Shown: positions 1-8,799, counted from the first letter of the stretch. The stretch is DNA of 64,000 bases from Pedobacter sp. Hv1 (GCF_001412215.1 NZ_LLWP01000004.1:434001-498000); one strand, 5' to 3'. The notes: generated from the sequence alone by a model not told the origin. Program-made: numbers and translations.

Positions 1-395
1 AAGCGAACTTTAGTATTGAAATATTTAATTTGTTCTTTTTAAAAGTTTTCATCAGTTCAAGAGAAATTGGTTGTATTTGTGTATATCTTAATTTATACCT
101 CAAAATTAGGTCTAAGGGCAAGGCCATGAAACAGAAAATAGGCAGAAAGGCCATAACTTGCGATGAAATACATTATACTTTGTTTGGATTTTCTTTAAAA
201 GCAACCTTTAAAATTCCACAAAATATATCCTTACAGATTATTGAGGTACATTATCTTCAAAATCTGCCTTACTCACAGCGGTGCCTATGTAACTGAAAAA
301 GGGTATGTGTTGTCCCAAATAATTAGTAACAAATAAAAGCTATATTTAAAGGCAATTAATCATTGATATGAGCTAATTGAACGTCATCAACTTAT
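1..395. other. AT-rich stretch without a supported gene
   Basis: No convincing gene is seen before the sensor kinase. One 88-codon open frame (30-296, plus strand) lacks recognisable domains and has a cysteine/isoleucine-rich composition typical of random AT-rich frames. The region may hold the promoter of the kinase or the end of a gene outside the window. Confidence 0.5.
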
Positions 396-2483
396 TTGCA
401 AATTAAACCCATTGTGTATTTATCAAAGCATTTTTCATTGTCCATTTTAAAATATAAATCCCATTTTATACAGCTCAGTATAACTTTATGTTTGATGCTA
501 TTTATTGTTTCTTGTGATACACCTACAAAAAAACATAGTAGGGGTGGATCGGTACAATTCAATCAAGTGCTAAAAGAAGTAGCTACTCAAAAGTTGTCCA
601 ATGCTGTATTGGTTGCTCGAGTAGATTCAGCATTTAACAATATAGGTGCTCCCACACCAGAAGAACAGTGCAGGAGATACCAATTTAAAAACAGCCATTT
701 TGTAGGGAATGAATCTTCAGCTACAGTTTATTTAGATAGCATTATTTTAATCGTTGAAAAAAGCAAGTTAGAATTAGACTTATCAGATATCTACTGTGAT
801 GCTTTGTTAAGTAAGGGCGATTCTCTAATTAAAAAATTTGATTATAAGGGTGCATCAAAGTACCTGTACAAAGCGGAACAAAATATCAAAAAGACAAATA
901 ATTACTGTCTTTATGCCAGTTTTAATATCAGGCTGGCAGATATCGAATACCGCCAGCAACAGTATCTAAAATCAATTGAATACAATAAAGCCGTTTTGTA
1001 TGATTTTGATCAATGTAAGGATAAAACATTTATTAATCATCATTATTATACGGCCACTTTGGATAACATCGCCTTATGTTTTGATAAATATGGGAAGCTA
1101 GACAGTGCAATCTATTATTTTGATAGGGCCCTGGCTTATATTAGTAGTTATGAAGACAAGTTTCCGGCAGAAAAAAAGCATATGGAGATGTCAAAGGGTA
1201 TCATCTATGGTAATATGGGTACCATTTATAATAAGATGAAGAAATTACCTGAGGCCGAAGCACTCTATAAAAAGAGTATTGCTATCAACTCCAAAGAAGG
1301 TTATGAAAATGCTGATGCTTTGCTTACCCAAATCAAGCTTGTTGAACAGTACATGAGTATTCCTAATTTAAAGGAAGCAAAAATCTTATTAGAGGCGATT
1401 CGTCGAAAAATTTCATCTTTACCTGTAACTTTGTATATACCTAATATTAAATTAAGGTTTTATAAGATAGAGGCTGCTTACAACGAAGTTACAAATGACC
1501 ACAAAGAGGCCAATAAGTATTTAAGATCTTATATTGCCCTAAGGGATACTGTTATTCTTACTAATAAAGATCTTATCCATACGAATTTCGAAAAAGACTT
1601 TACTGACCTTGAACAGAAACAGTCTCTTTCTCTCTTAAAAAAAGAAGCCCAAATTAAAACATTATATCTCAGTATTGCGATCATTTTTATACTACTTTCT
1701 GTAGTTATTATGTCGATAATCTGGTATAACAGAAAGCGATTGAAACAATTGAACATCAGGATATCAGCTCAAAATTCTGATATGCAGAAGGCATTATTAG
1801 CCCTACAACAAAGTCAAGATGAAAATACCCGCTTAGTGAAAATCGTAGCACACGATTTACGTAGCCCAATGGCCATTACCATTAGTATTGCAGACATAAT
1901 GTTGGCTGATGATAGTGTTAAAAAACCTGATAAAGAGTTGCTCGACTTGATAAAAACAGCCAATTATACTTCTTTAGAAATGATAGCAGATCTATTAAAT
2001 ATGAATACCACAAAAGAGGGACTTAAAATTGAGCCTGTCGAAATTCATAATCTGCTTCGATATTGTGTTGATATATTCAGCTTTAAGGCCGCTGAAAAAA
2101 AACAAAGGATTAGTTTACAAACACAACCGGCCACATTGAAACTTAATCGAGAAAAAATTTGGCGGGTAATGAATAACTTGATTACGAATGCAATTAAATT
2201 TAGCGCAGAGAACACTCAAATAGATTTAGCGATGAGCGTTGAAGAAGATTATATACTAATAAAGGTAAAAGACCAGGGCATTGGCATTCCTGAAGAGCTA
2301 AAAAATAAAGTATTTGATCTATCTACAGATGCCAAACGTTTAGGTACCTCAGGCGAACTTTCTTTTGGTTTAGGACTTTCTATTGCCAAGCAAATTATTG
2401 AGGCGCATGATGGTAAAATATGGCTTGAAAGTGAATTGGGTAATGGCACAACTTTCTTTATTAAACTTCCCATAACTACTTAG
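396..2483 (+). CDS. TPR-containing sensor histidine kinase (lipoprotein-like N-terminus)
   Basis: Membrane sensor kinase that would autophosphorylate on His and pass the phosphate to an unlinked response regulator. Seen: a hydrophobic N-terminus ending in a lipobox-like IVSC (Cys40), TPR-like helical repeats at about residues 130-400, one transmembrane helix at about 424-444, a short coiled coil, a HisKA box with HDLRSPM (His486), an ATPase N box (NNLITNAIKF), G1 DQGIGIP and G2 GLGLSIAKQ. The 695-residue frame starts at TTG; a second TTG at 438 gives a more typical signal peptide and may be the true start. No regulator gene is adjacent, so its partner is unknown. Periplasmic TPRs with a cytoplasmic kinase are common in Bacteroidota. 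Confidence 0.85.
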   Translation: MQIKPIVYLSKHFSLSILKYKSHFIQLSITLCLMLFIVSCDTPTKKHSRGGSVQFNQVLKEVATQKLSNAVLVARVDSAFNNIGAPTPEEQCRRYQFKNSHFVGNESSATVYLDSIILIVEKSKLELDLSDIYCDALLSKGDSLIKKFDYKGASKYLYKAEQNIKKTNNYCLYASFNIRLADIEYRQQQYLKSIEYNKAVLYDFDQCKDKTFINHHYYTATLDNIALCFDKYGKLDSAIYYFDRALAYISSYEDKFPAEKKHMEMSKGIIYGNMGTIYNKMKKLPEAEALYKKSIAINSKEGYENADALLTQIKLVEQYMSIPNLKEAKILLEAIRRKISSLPVTLYIPNIKLRFYKIEAAYNEVTNDHKEANKYLRSYIALRDTVILTNKDLIHTNFEKDFTDLEQKQSLSLLKKEAQIKTLYLSIAIIFILLSVVIMSIIWYNRKRLKQLNIRISAQNSDMQKALLALQQSQDENTRLVKIVAHDLRSPMAITISIADIMLADDSVKKPDKELLDLIKTANYTSLEMIADLLNMNTTKEGLKIEPVEIHNLLRYCVDIFSFKAAEKKQRISLQTQPATLKLNREKIWRVMNNLITNAIKFSAENTQIDLAMSVEEDYILIKVKDQGIGIPEELKNKVFDLSTDAKRLGTSGELSFGLGLSIAKQIIEAHDGKIWLESELGNGTTFFIKLPITT

Positions 2484-2680
2484 GCTTTAGCCCGAAGCGC
2501 CGACACAATATAATTATAGTTAATGAACATCAGTGCGGTAGATTTCTGCAGATCTGCCTAATGCGCAAATGGCTGGAAGATTTTTGAATTATTTTAAATA
2601 AGTTAGGTAATGAATAAATTCGTAGATTAACTTTCTAAGATGGTAGTAGAAAATCTATGTACCATCTCAAGTAGCAGACA

Positions 2681-3508
2681 ATGGGATTAACAAGAAGAAA
2701 ATTTATTAAAGGTGGTATTCTTGTGGCATTTTGTGCCTTAATTGCTGACATGTTCTGGGTAGAAAAATTTTTCATAGAAATAAACGAATTCTTTTTCGAC
2801 AAAGCAACTAAAGAAACTGAAAACATAAAACTTGTACAGCTTTCTGATTTACATCTGCAGTCGCTTAATTATCAATTGAGACGGTTAACTGCTCAACTTA
2901 ATAAGATGCAACCAGAACTGATCTTAATTACTGGAGATGCGATAGATAAGGCAGAGCATGTTCCATTATTGAATGAATTTTTGAAGCTGATTGATAAAAA
3001 CATTCAAAAAGTGGCAATTCTGGGGAATTGGGAATACTGGGGCAGTATAGATTTAAATGAACTGAAAAAAGTTTATGAAAACAACAATTGTACATTACTC
3101 GTTAACCAAACTGTAAGTTACGCTTTTAGAAACAGAACAATTTCAATAACCGGCGTAGATGACTTTATTGGAGGTAAACCAGACTTTACTGCTGCCATAA
3201 AAGAATATAGAGAAAGCGATTACCACATTATTTTGAACCACTGCCCACAGTATAGTGAGCAAATTTCTGCACAACTTGCCAATAACATGAAAGTCGATTT
3301 TATCCTTTCTGGACATACACATGGTGGCCAATTCAACTTTTTTGGTTTCATTCCATTTTTACCGCAAGGCAGTGGCAAATATGTTAAAGGTTGGTATAAC
3401 GATAATATACCTAAACTTTATGTTTCAAAAGGCATTGGCACGAGCATTTTCCCTGCAAGATTTGGGGCAAGGGCCGAAATCGCTATATTTAATTTAGAAA
3501 GAGGTTAA
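2681..3508 (+). CDS. Membrane-anchored metallophosphoesterase (YkuE/YaeI-like)
   Basis: Calcineurin-like phosphoesterase, probably acting outside the inner membrane on lipid or nucleotide phosphates. The N-terminus TRRKFIKGG followed by a hydrophobic stretch (to about residue 28) looks like a twin-arginine signal or anchor. Metal-binding motifs appear in order: SDLHL (Asp56, His58), TGDAID (Asp86), GNWEYWG (115-121), NHCPQYS, and GHTHGGQ (about 211-217). The third motif reads GNWE where most family members have GNHD/E; Asn116 is kept, but the usual catalytic His is Trp. 275 residues is a normal length. Substrate unknown; no operon partner. Confidence 0.85.
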   Translation: MGLTRRKFIKGGILVAFCALIADMFWVEKFFIEINEFFFDKATKETENIKLVQLSDLHLQSLNYQLRRLTAQLNKMQPELILITGDAIDKAEHVPLLNEFLKLIDKNIQKVAILGNWEYWGSIDLNELKKVYENNNCTLLVNQTVSYAFRNRTISITGVDDFIGGKPDFTAAIKEYRESDYHIILNHCPQYSEQISAQLANNMKVDFILSGHTHGGQFNFFGFIPFLPQGSGKYVKGWYNDNIPKLYVSKGIGTSIFPARFGARAEIAIFNLERG

Positions 3509-3675
3509 TAGCCGTCTTGACAAACTCTTATAACATTGATAACAAACGGTTTGCTGACAGCCAAACTACTATAAAAAAGATTTATACATTTTGTCTTATA
3601 ATGTATTGCATTATGTTAACGTAGCTGCCCTTTAAAGTTGTTCTTTATTGCCCCCGAAGATAAGTTCTCCTGCGT

Positions 3676-3742
3676 GAGGGATAGAAGCGGGTAGCCCACA
3701 GCCATGAGGCACGAAATGGCGAGGACTACAAGCGGATAGCCC
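3676..3742. repeat. REP-like intergenic repeat, two half-units
   Basis: Two 22-bp direct half-units (3676-3697 and 3721-3742) share the core AAGCGGRTAGCCC and are 45 bp apart. Elements with an AGCGG...AGCCC core are widespread in Bacteroidota intergenic regions (recalled, not searched). A related core (AAAGCGGAAAGC) appears in the duplicated element at 14976-15485. Confidence 0.55.
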
Positions 3743-3851
3743 GACCCCTGCTCATGTGAAAACTTACCTGCAGTACAAACATTAAAAGGGCAGGGGGCAC
3801 GCCCAAATTATTAACAATGTGCCCGTTACCATGTGCAGTAATAACGTTATG

Positions 3852-3882
3852 CCAAGCCCCGTGGCTCCGCCATGGGGCTTGG
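3852..3882. other. 13-bp stem, 5-nt loop hairpin
   Basis: Arms 3852-3864 and 3870-3882 pair over 13 bp (nine G/C-rich pairs of CCAAGCCCC with GGGGCTTGG, then four more with one G-U) around the loop CTCCG. There is no T-run on either side, so it is not a normal intrinsic terminator. It could be a structural element of a transcript leading into the reverse transcriptase or part of the adjacent repeat. Confidence 0.6.
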
Positions 3883-4168
3883 GTGTTGGGGAAGTTTAAT
3901 AGAACAAACCAATTTCTGACATTATGACGCAATTTTAATCATGGAACATAATTTGATAACATACTAGTATTGAGTTTTTTTGTCAAGCGACGGCGCAAGT
4001 CATCAATTGGCACGATTGCCCGAGTCCTCTCAAACCTGTTATGGTGGCTGCAAATGATTTGCTTAGTCATAAAGGTCATGGGGGCTGTGTCTAGATGTAA
4101 TGCTGTCACACTGACATATATTTTGTCAATCTAAGACGTTACACTAAGATTTTAGGTATGTTGATTTT

Positions 4169-5464
4169 ATGCTAGATAAATTAGCCTCGGAAGAATTTTT
4201 GCTTCAACAAGCATGGCAGAATATAAATAAAGGTAACCCGGAGTCGTTTGGTATATCTGGCGAAAATATTGATCAATACCGAAAAAATCTTCATACAAAA
4301 ATACCCGCCCTTGCAGACCGCTTAAAAAATGGTAAGTACGATTTTTCTCCAACCAGGGCATATGCTATTCCGAAGGATAATGGCAAATTCCGGCCACTCC
4401 AGATACCAGAAGTAGAAGATAGAATTGTATTAAAAGGTATTGCAATATTACTGGAAGAACATCTTCAAAAAGAATTAGAACAAAGTAAGAATGTAAGCTT
4501 TGCCTATCAAAAGGGGATAGGCGTTCAAAAGGCTATTGAGGCCATGCAACAATACTATTCGGAAGGTTACAAAGTGGTATTTGAGGCCGACATTATCAAT
4601 TTCTTTCCCACTGTAAACAAAGAACAGTTATTACTTGATATTTTCCCCCATTTGCCCGATACCAGTATAAATGAGCTTATCCGCAGTGGTATAAGTCAGC
4701 CGGTTGGTGGTTTGGATAAAATTAAATCAGAACACCATCCACTATTTACTACAGGTGGCATTCCACAAGGCAATGCACTATCTCCGTTGTTTTCTAACTT
4801 TTTCTTACGAAGCTTCGATGCACGAATGGTAAGCCAAGGGTTTAAGCTCATTAGGTACGCAGACGATTTCATTGTGATGTGTAAAGACGAAAATGAAGCT
4901 CTGCGGGCACACAAAGTTTCTCTAGAGGTTTTGGAAGATCAACTCGGGTTGAAATTACATGCCTTAAGTAGCGAAGCAGGAGCCAAAACACGAATTGTTG
5001 CACCTGCTCCAGGCATTGATTTTTCTTTTCTTTCTGTAGCGTTTGATGGCGACAAGATTTTTCCGAGCCGAAAAAGTGTAAATCGATATATTGATACTAT
5101 ACGCAAACTATGTAACGCCCCTAAGGTTAAAGATGTATACACCTTATTGCTCAAGCTACGCAATTCGCTCGATGGTTGGGTTTCTACCTACTCTTATACG
5201 GATCTGAAAAGATATTTCGATGAAATTGATTCAGAAATGGATCAAGGCTTATTAAATGGATTAGAACGTCTCAATTGGGTATTTTCTACAAAATCAAAGG
5301 GAAGAGTCAAAGGGAAATTCAGAAAGAAAGACAAATCGGGTAATTTATTAGGTAGTGGGCAATGTTTATCAAAACTGCAGCGCCAAAACTCAGGGGTACC
5401 ATTTTGTGATGATATTCTAAAATTGAGACGACCTCCAATAGACCCTACTATTTCTCACGTATAA
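4169..5464 (+). CDS. Orphan reverse transcriptase (group II-like clade, unassigned)
   Basis: RNA-directed DNA polymerase of 431 residues. Seen: RT1 (KDNGKFRPLQIPEVEDR, about 69-85), RT3 with catalytic Asp141 (EADIINFFPT), RT4 GGIPQGNALSPLFSNFF (196-212), and RT5 RYADDFIV (Asp232, Asp233). A thumb-like segment with LDGWVSTYSY follows, then a basic C-terminus (KGRVKGKFRKKDKSG) of unknown role. The QGxxxSP motif argues against a diversity-generating retroelement. There is no HNH endonuclease, and only 25 bp separate its stop from the convergent neighbour, so intron domains V-VI cannot follow. The defence-type neighbours and the long 5' non-coding region suggest a defence-associated RT or retron-like system; the class cannot be fixed here. 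Confidence 0.85.
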   Translation: MLDKLASEEFLLQQAWQNINKGNPESFGISGENIDQYRKNLHTKIPALADRLKNGKYDFSPTRAYAIPKDNGKFRPLQIPEVEDRIVLKGIAILLEEHLQKELEQSKNVSFAYQKGIGVQKAIEAMQQYYSEGYKVVFEADIINFFPTVNKEQLLLDIFPHLPDTSINELIRSGISQPVGGLDKIKSEHHPLFTTGGIPQGNALSPLFSNFFLRSFDARMVSQGFKLIRYADDFIVMCKDENEALRAHKVSLEVLEDQLGLKLHALSSEAGAKTRIVAPAPGIDFSFLSVAFDGDKIFPSRKSVNRYIDTIRKLCNAPKVKDVYTLLLKLRNSLDGWVSTYSYTDLKRYFDEIDSEMDQGLLNGLERLNWVFSTKSKGRVKGKFRKKDKSGNLLGSGQCLSKLQRQNSGVPFCDDILKLRRPPIDPTISHV

Positions 5465-5489
5465 AGGTGGAAAGGAACAATCGAAAATA

Positions 5490-6818
5490 TTATATTGGAT
5501 AGCTTACCTGGTTAAAGAAGGATGTATCTACGAATTTCCATTCTCCATTTTCTTGCCCCAAAATCAGGTTCTCTTTCTTTTCGTTCTGATAAATCATCCT
5601 TAGTTTTAGATCGAGCTTGTACTTCTTTTGCTCAAACTCAAAACATACATCAATAAATACTTCCGAAATCGCCGGAGCACAATCTATCACCTTCTTTAGT
5701 TCAAAGCTTTTAAGCAACTTGCCATCAAAGAAACCTCTTACTTTGGCCGCTTCTTTGCTAAGAACTACGTCTTTTGCATAATAGCTTACCTGCTTTGCCA
5801 TTGCACCATAGTTCTTTTTCTGCCAATGATGCATAAATTTTATGGCGTCGCTTTCAGGAGTAAACTCCTCGTAATCGCCTACATTACCACTTGCAGGTAT
5901 ATCCGTACCTACTATCAGGTTCCTCGGCTTCCAGTTATCTATAAGCCTTTTGCCCTCGTCTATCTTCTCCCTGTGCTTTTGAAATTCTTTTGAAACATTT
6001 GTTAGGTTTTCCAGTATTTCTTTAAGGCTTGATTCTTTTTCTTCTTCTTTTTTGGGAGGCGTTTTCTTACCATCTTTCAGGGCCTTTGCCCAATCGTTTA
6101 TGGCCATTAGTGCGGCCCAACATTTACCGGCTACAAACTTGTTTGCGTAAGCAATATCCCTGCCATGCAGAATTCCATTGCGGTAGGGAAGACGTATTTC
6201 TTCCTCGTTGGTCTTATTTCTTCCCTTGTTGAAAATGTCTCTAAGCTTAGTAAGGCCAGAGCTATGGGCAGCAATAGAATCCCAAGCAGTAAGGTCGGTA
6301 CTTTCTGTAAAAAAGCCTTTGTTTTTATCTATATCGTTTACACCGCCGTCAATAATCATCAAGATCAATGGAACTGCGGCATGAAACCTTTTTGCTATAG
6401 TATCTTCGTAAGCCAGCCTGATAAGTGGATAGCGTGGGTAAAACTCTTTGGTGCCTTTAAGCTGATGAGAGAGGTGTTTAAGAACGTCAGAAGTGTAGTA
6501 ATCCGCAAGTTTCTCTTCGGCCGCTGCAATGTCGTTGTTCTTGGCTAAAGCTATGCATTCCAACATCAGGTCGTGGTTTATCGATTCGTGGGCTATCCAT
6601 CCCAGCTCGCTAAACAAACTATTGAACTCGTCTGGACTTTTGGAAAGCGCTTTAAACTGTTGTTCAATATTATCCATACCTGCAAACAGTTTTGAGATGT
6701 CCTTTGCATCCTTGCTAAAGGGTGAAAATAAAGACGCAATCTGTTTTATGGCTTTAATGCTTTTAATGTTTTTGTCAAATTTTTTAAATGACGAGTTGTC
6801 TTCGATTTTGTCGCTCAT
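5490..6818 (-). CDS. Uncharacterised 442-aa protein with HEPN-like R-x4-H motif
   Basis: Not assignable to a named family with certainty. Seen: no signal peptide or membrane helix; a helical N-terminal half; the motif YRNGILHGRD with Arg213 and His218, which fits the R-x4-6-H signature of HEPN ribonucleases; a charged linker with a KKEEEKESS segment (about 255-300); and a C-terminal alpha+beta region (about 325-442) whose pattern resembles NTF2-like folds (weak). It is the last gene of the Shedu-like series and starts 1 bp after the stop of the small HTH gene, so the two are probably translated together. A toxic RNase or effector of that unit is a fair hypothesis only. Confidence 0.6.
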   Translation of the reverse strand: MSDKIEDNSSFKKFDKNIKSIKAIKQIASLFSPFSKDAKDISKLFAGMDNIEQQFKALSKSPDEFNSLFSELGWIAHESINHDLMLECIALAKNNDIAAAEEKLADYYTSDVLKHLSHQLKGTKEFYPRYPLIRLAYEDTIAKRFHAAVPLILMIIDGGVNDIDKNKGFFTESTDLTAWDSIAAHSSGLTKLRDIFNKGRNKTNEEEIRLPYRNGILHGRDIAYANKFVAGKCWAALMAINDWAKALKDGKKTPPKKEEEKESSLKEILENLTNVSKEFQKHREKIDEGKRLIDNWKPRNLIVGTDIPASGNVGDYEEFTPESDAIKFMHHWQKKNYGAMAKQVSYYAKDVVLSKEAAKVRGFFDGKLLKSFELKKVIDCAPAISEVFIDVCFEFEQKKYKLDLKLRMIYQNEKKENLILGQENGEWKFVDTSFFNQVSYPI

Positions 6819-6819
6819 A

Positions 6820-7053
6820 CTATTTTAGGGTTAGCAGATTAGGCTTGCTAAAGTCAAACATGTGCTTGTAGCGACTAGAGCTGATAGACGTTCGCAGTTT
6901 TATCTGCTCGGCCAGTGTAATGCCGCCTTTCCTTTCTGGAAAGAGGTTGCGGTTCTCTATTTCTTGCGCAATCTCCTCGAATGTGGAGGTTCTGTTTTGT
7001 TTACCCAATAAGACCACGGCCACAGCTTCATGGAGTTTTAGCAAATTCTTCAT
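6820..7053 (-). CDS. Small HARE-HTH-like winged-helix protein (77 aa)
   Basis: 77-residue protein whose pattern (LHEAVAVVL, then FEEIAQEIENRNLF, a basic turn, and a terminal YKHMFDF...LTLK) resembles the HARE-HTH winged-helix domain, which is often fused to restriction enzymes and chromatin proteins. Its ATG overlaps the stop of the Shedu-like gene by 4 bp (ATGA at 7050-7053), and its stop lies 1 bp before the next start, so all three genes are translationally coupled. A free-standing HARE domain could be the DNA-recognition subunit of the unit. Family call moderate, function inferred. Confidence 0.6.
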   Translation of the reverse strand: MKNLLKLHEAVAVVLLGKQNRTSTFEEIAQEIENRNLFPERKGGITLAEQIKLRTSISSSRYKHMFDFSKPNLLTLK

Positions 7054-7868
7054 GGTTGTATTTTATGCCTATGGTACACGTAAAAATTTGCCTGGTCAAG
7101 AACATTATCGTAGTGCAATATTTTTACACCATTTATGTTTTTTCTCTTCAGTCTATAAGTCTTGGGCGTAAAATCCTTTCTCTTTCCTGCCACTACAATA
7201 TAATGTATCCTTGTCTTGTCCAGTTCGTAAAACTCTTCGGGCAAATCAACGTCTGGGTTTTTGTATTTCTTAAACACGTTCTTTAAGCTCGAAAAATTAC
7301 TCTCAAGCCATAGGTCCCAATCTTCAATCTGTTTAATACCGTTGCGAAATGCCACACCCAAATTGCCATCCTTTAATGTTATATCGGCATTGGGGCTTTC
7401 GAACTCGATAAAGATAAACTCATAACCACCAGAGTTTTTGCCCACTAATAGAAAATCGACAATGTAGTTGGGAGGAAGTGCAAATTCCCGGAACAGGTAG
7501 GCTTCATGGTTTCCGGTATAGAAATCCATAAGCAGGCTTTCGAGTATAAAGTAGCTTTCGGTTGTGCGGATATAGTTCAGTATATCACGTTCGGTCGTTT
7601 CTTCAGCCTCTACCAACGCTGCAAAACCTTCAAGCTTTTGCCCGATGACCTTGCCATGCTTCTCAAAATCAAACAGAATATGGTTGTTGGGAAACAACGA
7701 ACTATAATTGTAATAGGCATTTGGCAACATTTCGTGATAGCGGATAAACTCTGCACCATCTAACCCACCATCATTTTTTTTAAGCGCTTTCTTGTAATAC
7801 TTTTCTGCTTTATCGAGCTGACTAATTTCGTTTGGGCTTAGTTCAAAATAGTTCCTTTGGTAGAGCAT
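7050..7868 (-). CDS. Shedu-like (DUF4263) nuclease protein
   Basis: 272-residue protein resembling the C-terminal nuclease domain of Shedu (SduA, DUF4263), an anti-phage PD-(D/E)XK-fold nuclease. Seen: PPNYIVDFLLVG (Asp138), then beta-strand FIFIEFESPNADI with Glu155 and Glu157, then GIKQIEDWDLWLE (Gln180, Trp184), matching the family pattern of an acidic strand followed by a Q-x3-W helix. The usual ExK position is Glu-x-Glu, a variant I associate with part of this family. The N-terminal 120 residues are helical and unassigned. No signal peptide. It is the first gene of a tightly coupled trio with the HARE-HTH-like and 442-aa proteins. Confidence 0.7.
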   Translation of the reverse strand: MLYQRNYFELSPNEISQLDKAEKYYKKALKKNDGGLDGAEFIRYHEMLPNAYYNYSSLFPNNHILFDFEKHGKVIGQKLEGFAALVEAEETTERDILNYIRTTESYFILESLLMDFYTGNHEAYLFREFALPPNYIVDFLLVGKNSGGYEFIFIEFESPNADITLKDGNLGVAFRNGIKQIEDWDLWLESNFSSLKNVFKKYKNPDVDLPEEFYELDKTRIHYIVVAGKRKDFTPKTYRLKRKNINGVKILHYDNVLDQANFYVYHRHKIQP

Positions 7869-7869
7869 A

Positions 7870-7975
7870 TCAATTGGAATTATTCATCAATTCGCTAAAC
7901 GCAGCAAATGTGCTTATATAACTTGCAAATAATTCGTTTACAAGCCTTGAATTGGTTGTGAGTTTTCTATTCATT
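7870..7975 (-). pseudogene. Remnant of a GHKL ATPase N-terminus
   Basis: Reading from an ATG at 7975 gives MNRKLTTNSRLVNELFAS and then shifts frame. Removing one T in the TTTATA run restores YISTFAAFSELMNNSN, which matches the start and N box (FxAFxELINNS) of GHKL-type ATPases found in restriction and defence loci. The match stops at the N box, and the restored frame ends 1 nt before the Shedu-like ATG. Interpretation: a truncated, frameshifted leftover from a gene replacement. Confidence 0.45.
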
Positions 7976-8016
7976 TCTACCTATTTTATTGCTTTCTTTA
8001 TTCTTAGCTCATCGAT

Positions 8017-8796
8017 TTATTTTTTGCTATACTCCTTACACCAATTTGTTATGTCATTATAATCTTTTAACTCTAATTCAAATTTCAAAGGTTTAACAAA
8101 CTCTTGCGCATCCGGCGTAAAAGTTGAGGTTGTAACTAATAGCGCCTGATTATACCTTTCAGCCATTTTAACCCCATACAAACCCCTTACTAATTCAACG
8201 CCAACTTTATTATCTTCCTGATATCTTTTACATTCTACTATAAACATTTGATGTCCAAATGGACTTTTATACAATGCAATTATATCCTTTCCGCCATCAC
8301 GTGTCTGAGGTGTCAAAGTAACATCGTATCCTTTGCTTCTAATAATTTCAGCAATTAGCATTTCAAACTTTCTGGCGTTAAGATGTCTAAGATATTCTGG
8401 ATGCTTGGCTAAGTAAGAGATAAGTTCAGCGTTAATCTCATTTAAATCAATCTGTATCTGAGAAGCATTTTCTGCTTCACCAGCAGAAAAGAACTGTGGA
8501 TAAACATCTTTTAGAGGGTTGTATTTTGAATAGCCTAGTGAGTTGTGACGATTTGTATATGGATAGCGCACTGAGCCCCTTGGACGTCTTTCTCCTACTG
8601 CCTGTTCTTCATTAATATTTAAGTGTGTTTGACAAAGAAAAGGACAGGTATAATCTTGCTCATAGAAAGTTGTAGGTCCAGAAGAATAATCATAAAAATC
8701 ATACAAGACAACTTCATATTCTGCCGGATTTTCACATCCGTCTACAGAACAGGTCATTCCCGGTTGGTATTTATGCCTTTGGCTATAGTTTTCCAT
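8017..8796 (-). CDS. Mrr-type restriction endonuclease with N-terminal zinc finger
   Basis: 259-residue nuclease. Seen: an N-terminal zinc-binding pattern (Cys16, Cys21, Cys51, Cys55, His58), a linker, then a PD-(D/E)XK Mrr/HJR-like domain from about residue 140: ARKFEMLIAEIIRSKGYDV, TRDGGKDIIA (Asp171), IVECKRY (Glu188, Lys190) and LLVTTSTFTPDA. Catalytic Asp and ExK are intact. Mrr-type enzymes cut modified or foreign DNA. It starts 3 bp after the HEPN gene in the XRE-led series, so it is likely expressed with it. The target is unknown. Confidence 0.8.
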   Translation of the reverse strand: MENYSQRHKYQPGMTCSVDGCENPAEYEVVLYDFYDYSSGPTTFYEQDYTCPFLCQTHLNINEEQAVGERRPRGSVRYPYTNRHNSLGYSKYNPLKDVYPQFFSAGEAENASQIQIDLNEINAELISYLAKHPEYLRHLNARKFEMLIAEIIRSKGYDVTLTPQTRDGGKDIIALYKSPFGHQMFIVECKRYQEDNKVGVELVRGLYGVKMAERYNQALLVTTSTFTPDAQEFVKPLKFELELKDYNDITNWCKEYSKK

Positions 8797-8799
8797 AAA

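Larger units (their letters stand above)
3509..4168. other. Long non-coding stretch upstream of the reverse transcriptase
   Basis: 660 bp with no convincing gene. It holds a Bacteroidota-type repeat pair (3676-3742), a very stable hairpin (3852-3882), a weaker GGGCAC/GTGCCC pairing (3795-3800 with 3819-3824) and a TGACA/TGTCA inverted repeat (4112-4128). A 17-codon frame (4041-4094) is open but unsupported. The position directly 5' of an orphan reverse transcriptase makes it a candidate for a template or guide non-coding RNA; this is inference from layout. Confidence 0.45.

Noticed and set aside
30..296. 88-codon open frame at the window start
   Set aside because: No domain, biased low-complexity composition and no start context; treated as non-coding.
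3726..3932. 68-codon minus-strand frame near the RT
   Set aside because: Lies across the REP repeat and hairpin; composition is driven by the repeat.
3509..5464. Diversity-generating retroelement
   Set aside because: The RT has QGxxxSP rather than the SQ-type motif, and no avd gene or template/variable repeat pair was seen.
3509..5490. Complete group II intron around the reverse transcriptase
   Set aside because: Only 25 bp follow the RT stop before the next gene, leaving no room for domains V-VI, and there is no endonuclease domain.
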